Source of the DNA: Collinsella aerofaciens
GTDB taxonomy: Bacteria; Actinomycetota; Coriobacteriia; Coriobacteriales; Coriobacteriaceae
Length of the DNA: 64,000 nt
Direction of reading: 5' to 3'
Assembly: GCF_005844325.1 (NCBI RefSeq)
Contig: NZ_SPFY01000002.1
Span: 62,001-126,000, forward strand
Shown here: positions 48,464 to 57,025 of the stretch, in pieces
Numbering within the stretch: position 1 is the stretch's first letter
Layout of the letters: the number at the start of each line of letters is the position of its first letter
Translations under genes and position numbers: made by a program
Notes under the pieces: model-generated
Told to the model about the DNA's origin: nothing
Database searches by the model: none
What the model saw: the letters and a program-made list of their open reading frames with translations, nothing else

Positions 48464-49876
48464 TTATACCTCGTCGTCCTCGTGCAGACGGCGGCGATAA
48501 TCGGCGGCCCAGCCCTCAATATTTACCTGACGGGCGCGGCCCAGTCCGAGCGCGTCTGCCGGGACCGGCTCGGTGATGACGGAGCCGGCGGCCACGAGCG
48601 CGCCGTCGCCAATTTGGGCGGGCGCGACCATCATGGTGTCGGAGCCGATGAAGGCATCCTTGCCGATAACGGTCTTGTGCTTGTGGACGCCGTCGTAGTT
48701 GCAGGTGATGGAGCCCGCGCCTACGTTGACGCCGGAGCCCATGGTGGTGTCGCCGATGTAGGACAGGTGGGGCACCTTGGAACCCTCGCCGATCGTGGAC
48801 TTCTTGATCTCCACGTGCGTGCCGGCCTTGGAACCGTCGAGCATATGGGTACCCGGGCGCAGGTAGGCGCGCGGGCCGCAGTCGACGCCGTTCTCGATGA
48901 CGGCCTCGATGGCGATGGTCTCATCGATGGTGCAGCCGCTGCCGACGGTGGTGTCGGTGAGGCGGCTGTTGGGGCCGAGCTGGCACTCTTCGCCCACGGT
49001 GACGCGGCCGATCAGGTGCGTCTGCGGCCACACGACGGTGTCGCGGCCGATGGTGGCGTCGGGGCCGATCCAGGCCTGCGTGGGGTCGATGAAGGTAACG
49101 CCCTCGGCCATCCAGTGCTCGTTGATGCGGTCGCGCGCGATGGCGGTGAGCTGTGCGAGCTGGATGCGGCTGTTGACGCCCAAGCCGTCGCGGTAGTCGT
49201 CACAGTGGAAGATGGAGACCGCCTGGCCGTGACCCTTGAGGATTTCGAGCATGTCGGGCAGGTAGTACTCGGACTGCGCGTTGTCGTTGCCGATCTCGTT
49301 GATGTGTGCGGCGAGCTGCGCGCCGTCGAAGGCGTAGCAGCCGGCGTTGCACTCGAGCAGCGTGGCGGCCTGCTCGGGCGTGCAGTCCTTCTGCTCGATG
49401 ATGCGCTCGATCTGACCATCGGCGCCCAGCTTGATGCGGCCGTAGCCGAAAGGATCGGGCGGGGTCATGGTCATGACGGTGCAGGCGAGCTCGCCGGTAG
49501 CGACGGTCTGCGCGAACTTGGCGACGGTGTCGGCGGTGATGAGCGGCAAGTCGCCGTTGAGCACGACGACGGGGCCTTGCGTGATGCCGCAGGCCTCGAG
49601 CGCGACCTTCACGGCGTGACCGGTGCCCAGGCGCTCAGTCTGCTCGACGCACTCGACCTTGGTGGCGCTGTTGGCGTAGGCGCCGTCGATAAGGGCGCGC
49701 ATCTCGTCGGCGTGGCTGCCGATGACGACCACGACGCGGCTGCAGCCGGCCTTGATGGTGGCGTCGACGATCCACTGAACCATGGGCTTACCCAGGATCT
49801 TGTGCGAAACCTTGCAGTGGTTCGACTTCATGCGGGTGCCCTCGCCGGCAGCGAGGATAATTGCGGTTGCGTCCAT
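48464..49876 (-). CDS. glmU: Bifunctional N-acetylglucosamine-1-phosphate uridyltransferase/glucosamine-1-phosphate acetyltransferase
   Basis: A 470-residue enzyme that makes UDP-GlcNAc for cell wall synthesis. The N-terminal uridyltransferase has LAAGEGTRMKS and VVVLNGDLPLI. The C-terminal acetyltransferase is a left-handed beta-helix with hexapeptide repeats (IGRDTVVWPQTHLIG) and the catalytic region YIGDTTMGSGVNVGAGSITC followed by NYDG. ATG 49876 follows AGGAGA; a longer frame upstream runs into the ECF operon promoter region. Confidence 0.95.
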   Translation of the reverse strand: MDATAIILAAGEGTRMKSNHCKVSHKILGKPMVQWIVDATIKAGCSRVVVVIGSHADEMRALIDGAYANSATKVECVEQTERLGTGHAVKVALEACGITQGPVVVLNGDLPLITADTVAKFAQTVATGELACTVMTMTPPDPFGYGRIKLGADGQIERIIEQKDCTPEQAATLLECNAGCYAFDGAQLAAHINEIGNDNAQSEYYLPDMLEILKGHGQAVSIFHCDDYRDGLGVNSRIQLAQLTAIARDRINEHWMAEGVTFIDPTQAWIGPDATIGRDTVVWPQTHLIGRVTVGEECQLGPNSRLTDTTVGSGCTIDETIAIEAVIENGVDCGPRAYLRPGTHMLDGSKAGTHVEIKKSTIGEGSKVPHLSYIGDTTMGSGVNVGAGSITCNYDGVHKHKTVIGKDAFIGSDTMMVAPAQIGDGALVAAGSVITEPVPADALGLGRARQVNIEGWAADYRRRLHEDDEV

Positions 49877-50069
49877 GTGATCTCCTGTTACGTTATAGAG
49901 ACGTGTGTTTGGAAACGATACACGGCGCAATATGATACCGCAGGCATATGTTGAGCGCGTAGCGATTGGCTCATGGCGGCCGATGTCGGTGCCGCCGGCG
50001 TGGCGTTTGCGCTGCTTGCGTGCGGCGTTGGCGGTGCTGCGGAGCTGTCGTTTGAGCGAGGGGACGGGG

Positions 50070-50963
50070 GTGCCCGTGGACAACATACAAGAGGAGTTTG
50101 GCGGCGAGCCCGTCGCGGCATTCTCGATGTCGCATCCGGCTGTGCCGGCCCTCTACATGGTGCTGACGCTGGGGCTCACCATGTTCTCGATGCAGCCGGT
50201 GCTGATTGCGCTGTCACTTGCGGGCGGGCTGGCGTATGGATTTGCGACGCGCGGGGCTGCCCGCACGCTGGGCGCACTCCGCTGGCAGCTGCCGGTGATT
50301 TTGATTATCGCGCTGGTCAATCCGCTGTTTAGCGCCTCGGGCTCGACGGAGCTGTTCCGTATTGGCATGCGCGCGGTGTATCTGGAAAGCATGGTATACG
50401 GCCTGTGCATGGGCGGGCTGTTTGTGGCGAGCGTGCTGTGGTTTGAGGCCGCGGCGTCGATGCTCGAATACGACAAGGTGCTCGCGCTGCTGGGCAATGC
50501 CGCACCGGTGATTGCGCTCATGATCTCGATGTGCATGAGGCTTATCCCGCAGTTTTTACGCCGCGGTCGTACGGTGCTGGCGGTGCAGGATGCGATTGAT
50601 GTGCCGGGCCGCGCGCCCACCGATCCCGTGCGATCGCGCCTGCGGGCGTCGAGCGTGTTGATGGGCTGGGGCATGGAAGATTCGCTGGAGCGTGCGGACG
50701 CCATGCGCTCCCGTGGGTGGGGCGCCGCGACGCGTCGAACGACGTATGCGCGGTATCGGCTGGGGCGCGGCGATGTTGCCGCGCTGGTTGGACTTGCGCT
50801 GTTTGGCATGGCCACGACGGCAGTGGCGTGGACTGCGACGATGCAGTATTCGTTTTACCCGCAACTATCGGTGCCGGCGCCGTGGCTGGGCTATGTCGTG
50901 TACGCTGCCTGGATGATGCTGCCTTGCGCGTCGCACGCGATTGATGAGAAGAGGTTTGGCTGA
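50070..50963 (+). CDS. ecfT: ECF transporter T component (CbiQ/EcfT-like)
   Basis: A 297-residue integral membrane scaffold of an energy-coupling-factor vitamin transporter. It has about five to six spans (YMVLTLGLTMFSMQPVLIAL, LPVILIIALVNPLFSASGS). The conserved coupling helices carry Ala-Arg-Gly-type signatures MRLIPQFLRRGRTVLAVQDA and ADAMRSRGWG, which contact the ATPases. GTG 50070 with GAGGGG upstream is chosen; GTG 50076 or the long start at 49905 are possible. It overlaps the double-ATPase gene by one base (TGATG). Confidence 0.85.
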   Translation: MPVDNIQEEFGGEPVAAFSMSHPAVPALYMVLTLGLTMFSMQPVLIALSLAGGLAYGFATRGAARTLGALRWQLPVILIIALVNPLFSASGSTELFRIGMRAVYLESMVYGLCMGGLFVASVLWFEAAASMLEYDKVLALLGNAAPVIALMISMCMRLIPQFLRRGRTVLAVQDAIDVPGRAPTDPVRSRLRASSVLMGWGMEDSLERADAMRSRGWGAATRRTTYARYRLGRGDVAALVGLALFGMATTAVAWTATMQYSFYPQLSVPAPWLGYVVYAAWMMLPCASHAIDEKRFG

Positions 50964-52606
50964 TGGCTCGGTTGGATAGGAGCTCGGCGGCGGGTGTGGC
51001 ATATGGCTCGGCCGCGCCGGCGATTGAGGTGCGAGGCCTTAGTTTTGCCTATCCCGGGGCCGAGGCACCGGTGCTCGAGGGGCTTGATTGGCGTGTTTCC
51101 CAAGGTGCGTTTGCACTGCTTGTTGGCGGTACCGGTTCGGGCAAGTCGACGCTGCTGTCGCTGCTCAAGCCCGAGATCGCGCCGGCGGGTACGCGCTCCG
51201 GCGAGCTGCGCGTGCTGGGCGAGCCCGTCGCCGACATGGATGTGCGGGCATCGGCGGAGCGCGTGGGCTATGTGTTCCAGGATCCCGAGAACCAGATCGT
51301 GTGCGAAACCGTGTGGCACGAGATGGCGTTTGGCCTGGAAAACTTGGGGCTAGCACGTGATGAGATGCGCCGTCGCGTAGCTGAGACCAGCTATTTCTTT
51401 GGGCTGGAAGATTGGCTTCACCGCGATACTGACACGCTTTCGGGTGGTCGCAAACAGTTGCTGTCGTTGGCGGCCGTTCTGGCGTTGCGCCCGCGCGTGC
51501 TGCTGCTCGACGAGCCCACGTCTCAGCTTGATCCGGTTGCGGAGAAGAATTTCCTGCACGCGCTGTTTCGTGTGAATCGCGAGCTGGGCTGCACGGTTGT
51601 TGTGGCGACGCATCAGCCGCGGCCGATGCTCGAGTATGCGACGTGTACGCACCGGATTGAGGGCGGTCGCGTGCGCGAGGTGGCGGATATGTCTTCTTTG
51701 GGACGCCGAGAATCGCTGTTTTCCGATGACATGTTGGGGTGGGGTGCCATCCGATGTGCAAAAAACGGAGTATTCAGCAGGCGTGAGGACAATTTGGGTT
51801 CTCTGGAGCCGCCCGGGGACGTATCGAGCGCGAAAAAAAGTTCGGAATTGGACAAATCGTCCGAATTTGTGGCGCAAACGTCGCTCGAGAACGGCTCGGA
51901 AGCCTTCTCGCGCACGGATGGAAGCAGAATACTCCAAAAAATGCACGGCGGGTCGGCTACCACCCTGTCGGAAGGCTGGTTTCGCTACGATCGAGCGTCC
52001 GGCTGGGTGTTGCGTGGGCTCGATGCGTCGTTTTCGGCCGGTGCGGTGCATGCGGTTGTTGGCGGTAACGGCTGCGGCAAGTCGACGATGCTCTCGGTGC
52101 TGGCGAAGACCGCCAAGCTGCAGCGCGGCCGCATGGTGCGCGGAGCGGCCTCGGCGGCGCTGCTGCCTCAGAATCCCAAAGCATTGCTGGTTGCCGAGAC
52201 GGTTCGCGATGAGCTGATGGAATGGGCCTCGACCTGCGGATATGACGAGAACTTGGCGCGGGAGCGTGCGGCGAGCTTGGGGTTGTCGGGTCTGGATGGA
52301 CGCCATCCGTACGATCTTTCGGGCGGGCAGCGTCAACTGCTTGCATTGGCAAAACTGCTGCTAATCGGCCCCGAACTGCTATTGCTCGATGAGCCCACCA
52401 AGGGTCTAGACCTGTTCAGCCGCCGCATCATTGCCCGCGCCCTGCGTGACCATGCGAAGGCTGGCGGCACCGTCATCATGGCTACGCACGATTTGGACTT
52501 TGCCGAGCAGGTAGCCGACGACGTCGTCATGATGTTTGACGGCGAGATTGCCTGCATGGAGCCGCCGGCCGACTTCTTTGCCGATAACGTGTTTTATAGG
52601 GCGTGA
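50963..52606 (+). CDS. ECF transporter double ATPase (EcfA-EcfA' fusion)
   Basis: A 547-residue fusion of two ABC ATPases powering the ECF transporter. Domain 1 (about 20-255): Walker A LVGGTGSGKSTLL, Q-loop VFQDPENQIV, signature LSGGRKQ, Walker B VLLLDEPTSQLDP. Domain 2 (about 336-545): Walker A VVGGNGCGKSTML, signature LSGGQRQ, Walker B LLLLDEPTKGLDL. The linker (residues about 266-328) is encoded by a 189-bp palindromic segment with different composition and is Ser/Glu/Lys-rich. The linker is probably a captured repeat. Confidence 0.92.
   Translation: MARLDRSSAAGVAYGSAAPAIEVRGLSFAYPGAEAPVLEGLDWRVSQGAFALLVGGTGSGKSTLLSLLKPEIAPAGTRSGELRVLGEPVADMDVRASAERVGYVFQDPENQIVCETVWHEMAFGLENLGLARDEMRRRVAETSYFFGLEDWLHRDTDTLSGGRKQLLSLAAVLALRPRVLLLDEPTSQLDPVAEKNFLHALFRVNRELGCTVVVATHQPRPMLEYATCTHRIEGGRVREVADMSSLGRRESLFSDDMLGWGAIRCAKNGVFSRREDNLGSLEPPGDVSSAKKSSELDKSSEFVAQTSLENGSEAFSRTDGSRILQKMHGGSATTLSEGWFRYDRASGWVLRGLDASFSAGAVHAVVGGNGCGKSTMLSVLAKTAKLQRGRMVRGAASAALLPQNPKALLVAETVRDELMEWASTCGYDENLARERAASLGLSGLDGRHPYDLSGGQRQLLALAKLLLIGPELLLLDEPTKGLDLFSRRIIARALRDHAKAGGTVIMATHDLDFAEQVADDVVMMFDGEIACMEPPADFFADNVFYRA
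51757..51945. repeat. Palindromic element inserted in frame in the ECF ATPase gene
   Basis: Tgcaaaaaacggagtattc (51757-51775) is mirrored by gaatactccaaaaaatgca (51927-51945), and an inner inverted repeat ttcgga/tccgaa lies at 51841-51865. The length is 189 bp, exactly 63 codons, without a stop, and the region is AT-richer than the rest of the gene. Confidence 0.65.
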
Positions 52607-52610
52607 TGGG

Positions 52611-53324
52611 ATGACGGATTATCGCGTCGCGCGCTTGCTTGCAAAACTGGAGGTCCCGCTGTTGTTGGCGGTGCCGGCGGTGATGGCTGCCGCGTTGCTG
52701 TCGGGTGTTGAGCAGGCAGCATTGGCCATGCTGGTTGTGGTGGCGCTGGTGCTCGCGCTGTTCTTTGCGGGTTACGAGGCGTCTCGTCCGGGTTTGCGCC
52801 AGATTATGCCCACGCTGGTTCTGGCAGCATTGGCCGCGGCGGGGCGCATCTTGTTTGGCCCCATTCCCGACTTTAAACCCGTGAGTGCCATCGCCATTAT
52901 CGCGGGGGCGACGCTTGGTCGCCGCAATGGTTTTATGGTCGGTGCGTTGGCGGCGCTGACCAGCAATTTCTTTTTTGGGCAGGGCATGTGGACGCCGTGG
53001 CAGATGTATGCCTGGGGGCTCGTGGGATACGTTGGCGGTGCGCTGGCGCATGCCGGCGCTTTTGATCGCGCCGATGGCACCGTGCGTATGCCGGCGCTGC
53101 TGACCTACGGCTTTGCTTCGGGTTTGCTGTACGGCGTTGTGATCAACGCCTACGACATTATCGGTTTTGTTCAACCGCTCACGTGGGCGGGTGCCATGGC
53201 ACGTCTTGCCACGGCAGTGCCGTTCGATATCACACACGGCCTCGCGACCTGCGTGTTCTTGGCTGCCTTGTACAAGCCTTGGTGCCGTCGCATTAACCGT
53301 GTCGTCGTGAAATACGGGCTGTAA
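52611..53324 (+). CDS. ECF transporter S component, substrate unknown
   Basis: A 237-residue membrane protein with about six spans that follows the T and A components in the operon. The segments GRILFGPIPDFKPVSAIAII, GRRNGFMVGALAALTSNFFF and GQGMWTPWQMYAWGLVGYVG are typical of ECF substrate-binding subunits; the GxWTPWQM type occurs in some cobalamin-related members, so a corrinoid or precursor is a guess only. ATG 52611 comes four bases after the ATPase stop. Confidence 0.82.
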   Translation: MTDYRVARLLAKLEVPLLLAVPAVMAAALLSGVEQAALAMLVVVALVLALFFAGYEASRPGLRQIMPTLVLAALAAAGRILFGPIPDFKPVSAIAIIAGATLGRRNGFMVGALAALTSNFFFGQGMWTPWQMYAWGLVGYVGGALAHAGAFDRADGTVRMPALLTYGFASGLLYGVVINAYDIIGFVQPLTWAGAMARLATAVPFDITHGLATCVFLAALYKPWCRRINRVVVKYGL

Positions 53325-53349
53325 GGCATTTCGCGTTCCCTCACGAGCT

Positions 53350-53410
53350 TGCGGTGGAATGGTTCTCGTTTTTGGCTATTTGCTGCCCAAACAGGAACTA
53401 TTCCACCGCA
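53350..53410. terminator. Bidirectional hairpin between ecfS and xth
   Basis: Tgcggtggaa (53350-53359) pairs with ttccaccgca (53401-53410), with an inner ggttct/aggaac pair. A further gtccccta box lies near 53452. Confidence 0.65.
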
Positions 53411-53474
53411 CCTTATAGAGGGAGAGGGGTCACATGATCTGTTTTCCTCTGTCCCCTAGAGGAATTACTTGGGG

Positions 53475-54293
53475 CTAGAGCTCTAGCGTGAGGGTGACGG
53501 GGCAGTGGTCGCTGCCAAAGATGTCGCCGCGGATGCCGGTGTCGCGAACGTTGGCGGCGATCGAATCGCTTACCAGAAAGTAATCGATGCGCCAGCCGGC
53601 GTTGTTCTTGCGGGCATTAAAGCGATAGCTCCACCAGCTGTAGACGCCCTCGACGTCGGGGTTTGCCGCGCGCCAGGTATCGGTAAAGCCGGCGTTGAGC
53701 AGCTCGGTAAACTTGCCGCGTTCCTCGTCCGAAAAGCCTGCGTTGCCGCGGTTGGACTTGGGGTTCTTAAGGTCGATCTCCTCATGCGCCACGTTAAAGT
53801 CGCCGCAGGTTACGACGGGTTTGCCGGTCTCGCGCTCGAGCGCGTTCAAAAAGCCGCGGTAGGCATCGTCCCAGGCCATACGCACGTCGATGCGCGCGAG
53901 CTCATTTTGTGCGTTGGGCGTGTAGACATCCACAAACCAGAATTTGTCGAACTCGAGCGCGCAGACGCGGCCCTCGGTTGCGACTTGGGCGACGAGCACG
54001 GCCGCCTCGCCTCCGCCGGCGTAGGGCAGCAGCGCATCGGCGCGCAGTACGCGCAGCGGCTCCTGGCGGCTAAAGACCGCGGTGCCCGAATAGCCTTTAC
54101 GCTCGGCGTAGCTCCAGGTTTGGTGATAGCCGGGCAGGTCAATATCGACCTGGCCTTCTTGCAACTTGGTCTCTTGCAGTGCCAGGATATCGACGTCGAG
54201 TTCTTGCGCGATCTGGATAAAGCTCGGGTCCTTTTTGAGCACGGCGCGCAGGCCGTTGACGTTCCACGAGGCGAAAGTGTAAGTCTGAGGCAT
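53475..54293 (-). CDS. xth: Exodeoxyribonuclease III
   Basis: A 272-residue apurinic/apyrimidinic endonuclease and 3' exonuclease for base excision repair. Catalytic features: ASWNVNGLRAVLKK, Glu in ILALQETKLQ, GDFNVAHEEIDL, and the C-terminal GSDHCPVTLTLEL with the catalytic His. Length is normal for the ExoA type. It is divergent from the sirtuin gene. Confidence 0.95.
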   Translation of the reverse strand: MPQTYTFASWNVNGLRAVLKKDPSFIQIAQELDVDILALQETKLQEGQVDIDLPGYHQTWSYAERKGYSGTAVFSRQEPLRVLRADALLPYAGGGEAAVLVAQVATEGRVCALEFDKFWFVDVYTPNAQNELARIDVRMAWDDAYRGFLNALERETGKPVVTCGDFNVAHEEIDLKNPKSNRGNAGFSDEERGKFTELLNAGFTDTWRAANPDVEGVYSWWSYRFNARKNNAGWRIDYFLVSDSIAANVRDTGIRGDIFGSDHCPVTLTLEL

Positions 54294-54428
54294 GGTGTCC
54301 TTTCGACGGGGTTGGCAGGCTTAAGATTAGCGCAACAGGGGCGGGGTGGGATCCGCGCATGCTGACTTAAAGGCCGCATGCTGGGACGTCGCTCAACGCT
54401 GCCCGACTAACAAGGACGGAGGACTCAT

Positions 54429-55181
54429 ATGACGCAGGCAATATCGGACCCCAGGCAGGCCTCCGCCGCGCTGGCGGATCTGTTTGACACCCACAAGCGC
54501 GTGGTCTTCTTTGGCGGCGCTGGTGTTTCCACGGCAAGTGGCATCCCCGATTTCCGCAGCGTGGGCGGCCTGTATCACCAGCAGTTTGCCTATCCGCCCG
54601 AGACCATGCTGTCGCATAGCTTTTACGAGGCGCATCCGGCCGAGTTCTTCGACTTCTACCGCACCAAGATGATCGCGCTTGGCGCCAAGCCCAATCGCTG
54701 CCACACCAAGCTGGCCGAGCTGGAGCGCGCCGGCAAGCTGAATGCCGTGGTGACGCAAAATATCGACGGCCTGCATCAGATGGCCGGCTCGCAGCGCGTG
54801 TTCGAGCTGCATGGCTCGGTCCACCGCAATGTCTGCCAGACGTGCGGCGCAGTCTACAGCGCCGAATGGATTTGCTCGCGCGAGCACGAGGACGCCGCGG
54901 GCGTGCCCGTGTGTCCTGCGTGCGGCGGGCGCATTAAGCCCGATGTGGTGCTCTACGAAGAGCCGCTCGACGAGCATGTGTTGACCGGTGCCGTTGCCGC
55001 CATCGCCGCGGCCGATGCCCTCATCGTGGGCGGGACCTCGCTCGTGGTGTATCCGGCGGCGGGCCTTACGCGTTACTTTACCGGCGATACGCTGGCCATT
55101 TGCAACCTTGCTCCCACCGATCAGGATGCAAATGCCGACCTGCTGATTTCTTGCGACATCGCGGCCGCGTTTGCGTTCTAG
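54429..55181 (+). CDS. NAD-dependent protein deacylase (sirtuin)
   Basis: A 250-residue Sir2-family enzyme that removes acyl groups from lysines using NAD. Motifs: FFGGAGVSTASGIPDFRS, VVTQNIDGLH, the catalytic His in FELHGSVHRN, and four zinc-binding Cys (CQTC, CPAC). A Tyr-Arg pair in FDFYRTKM fits the desuccinylase-type class of bacterial sirtuins, although that is only a hint. GGACGGAGGA precedes the start. Confidence 0.94.
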   Translation: MTQAISDPRQASAALADLFDTHKRVVFFGGAGVSTASGIPDFRSVGGLYHQQFAYPPETMLSHSFYEAHPAEFFDFYRTKMIALGAKPNRCHTKLAELERAGKLNAVVTQNIDGLHQMAGSQRVFELHGSVHRNVCQTCGAVYSAEWICSREHEDAAGVPVCPACGGRIKPDVVLYEEPLDEHVLTGAVAAIAAADALIVGGTSLVVYPAAGLTRYFTGDTLAICNLAPTDQDANADLLISCDIAAAFAF

Positions 55182-55276
55182 CCCGCGCGCGCGGATACAA
55201 TAGAAAGACTGAGTGCAAAGCGACCCCGCCGCCAGCTCCCCAAGCTCGGCGGCGTGGGCATTTTAGGAGGATGTTC

Positions 55277-57025
55277 ATGGCGAACGACAGCAAGACATGG
55301 CGGTGCGGAAAGTACGAGCTCAGCTTTGACCGTCCGCGCATCATGGGCGTCCTCAACGTGACGCCCGATTCGTTTAGCGATGGCGGGGAGCACTTCGACC
55401 CGGATGCTGCCATCGAGTACGGCCTGGCGATGCTCGACGCCGGCGCCGACATCATCGACGTGGGCGGCGAGTCCACGCGCCCCGGCTTTACCCCGGTCAA
55501 CCCCGACGAGGAGGCTCGCCGCGTGCTGCCCGTGGTGCGCGCGCTGGCCAAGGAGGGCGCCATCGTCTCGATCGACACGCGTCATGTGGCGGTTGCCAAG
55601 GCGGCCGTGCGCTGCGGCGCCTCGATCGTCAACGACGTGACCGGCTTCACCGATCCCAAGATGGTCGAGTTTGTTAAGACGAGCACCTGCGGCGTCATCG
55701 TGATGCATGCCGGCGAGGTCGCCGCGCCCACCCGCACGCACGCAACGGTGCAGCTCGATACCTCGGCAGCGGCGTTTGTTGCCGAGAAGGCGCGCGAGGC
55801 GGCTGCCGAGGCCGCGCGTGAGGCCGAGAAGCCGGCTCGCCGCCGTCGCGGCAAGCTGCTGGGTGAGCCCAAGGTTGAGGCCAAGCTTCCGGGCGGCGTG
55901 GTGCAGCCCTCGTTGCCGTTTGGCGAACCGGAGCCCACGTCCGAGCCCGCAACCGAGCTGGGGCAGGAGACGCCGGCCGCCGAGCAGGTTGCTGCCGCCG
56001 AGACCGTCGCGCCCGCGCCCGAGGCCGCGCCCGCAGCCACCGAGGTCGCATCGGAGTCCAATGACCACCTGGCAGCCATGATGCGCCGCAGCGCCCGCCG
56101 CGAGGAAGCCTACGTGCCCACCTCGCAGCTCCGCCGCTTCACCCTGCCCGATTCGGCGCCCATCATGCGCCGCGTTATGGGCTTTCTGTCCGACCAGGCC
56201 CGCACGCTCATCCATGCCGGCGTGTCTCGCGACCGCATCTGCATCGATCCTGGCCCGGGCTTTGGTAAGTCGGCTAACGAGGACATCGTCATCCAGCGCG
56301 AGACTGCCAAGATGGCGTCGCTGGGCTACCCGCTCATGTGCGCCGTGTCGCGCAAGCGCTTTGTGGGCGCTGTCTCGGGCGTGACCGAGGCCGCCGCGCG
56401 CGATGCCGCCACGTTTGGCGTGTGCCTGGGCGCCATCCAGGCCGGTGCCAACATCGTGCGCGTGCACGACGCCGCGGGTTTTGCGCAGTTCCTGAACGGT
56501 TACTGGGCCGTCGCCAAGCCGCAGCCGCGCCGTGCGTTTGTGGCCGTGGGCTCCAACCTGGGGCATCGTTGCGACAACATCCGCGCCGCGCGCGACATGA
56601 TCGCCGAGATTCCGCTCACCTGCGTGTCCAACTCCTCCAAGATCTACGAGAGCGAGCCGGCCTACGAGACGCGCCAGGACGCGTTTGCCAACGCTGTCAT
56701 CGAGATTAAGACCGAGCTGGCGCCGTTGGTGCTGCTCGACGAGCTCATGAAGATCGAGGTCGAGCTGGGGCGCGACCGCTCCAAAAAGGTCAAGGTCAAC
56801 GGCCCGCGCACCATCGACCTGGACCTGCTGTGGATGGACGGCGAGACCCACGGCGGCAAAAAGCTGCGCCTGCCGCATCCGCTCATTGGCGAGCGCGACT
56901 TTGTGCTGGTGCCGCTCGAGGACCTGATGCACGACCCGGCGCGGTTCTTCCGCTACAACGGCGTCGAGGTCAAGGAGCCCGAGGACCGCGTGGGTCATAT
57001 CGTGGGCGAATTGGGGCGTATGTAG
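55277..57025 (+). CDS. folP-folK: Dihydropteroate synthase-HPPK fusion with a large insertion
   Basis: A 582-residue fusion for folate synthesis. DHPS starts RPRIMGVLNVTPDSFSDGGE, then DVGGESTRPGF and IVNDVTGF. After VIVMHAGEVA (residue 143) the family barrel is interrupted by about 130-140 residues rich in Ala, Glu and Pro (residues about 150-288), then resumes with GFLSDQARTLIHAG, CIDPGPGFGKS and CAVSRKRFVG. HPPK occupies residues 418-582 (FVAVGSNLGHR, GPRTIDLDLLW). ATG 55277 is preferred over 55271 because AGGAGG ends at 55270. The biotin-ligase-like gene follows without a gap. Confidence 0.93.
   Translation: MANDSKTWRCGKYELSFDRPRIMGVLNVTPDSFSDGGEHFDPDAAIEYGLAMLDAGADIIDVGGESTRPGFTPVNPDEEARRVLPVVRALAKEGAIVSIDTRHVAVAKAAVRCGASIVNDVTGFTDPKMVEFVKTSTCGVIVMHAGEVAAPTRTHATVQLDTSAAAFVAEKAREAAAEAAREAEKPARRRRGKLLGEPKVEAKLPGGVVQPSLPFGEPEPTSEPATELGQETPAAEQVAAAETVAPAPEAAPAATEVASESNDHLAAMMRRSARREEAYVPTSQLRRFTLPDSAPIMRRVMGFLSDQARTLIHAGVSRDRICIDPGPGFGKSANEDIVIQRETAKMASLGYPLMCAVSRKRFVGAVSGVTEAAARDAATFGVCLGAIQAGANIVRVHDAAGFAQFLNGYWAVAKPQPRRAFVAVGSNLGHRCDNIRAARDMIAEIPLTCVSNSSKIYESEPAYETRQDAFANAVIEIKTELAPLVLLDELMKIEVELGRDRSKKVKVNGPRTIDLDLLWMDGETHGGKKLRLPHPLIGERDFVLVPLEDLMHDPARFFRYNGVEVKEPEDRVGHIVGELGRM

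Noticed and set aside
48449-49954. A 501-codon plus-strand frame across glmU.
   Set aside because: Low-complexity Gly/Ala/Asp/Val-rich composition and complete overlap with a well-supported minus-strand glmU.
49905-50069. Longer start for ecfT at 49905.
   Set aside because: The extra 55 residues are Arg/Cys-rich without similarity to T components and overlap the probable promoter shared with glmU; GTG 50070 has a ribosome-binding site.
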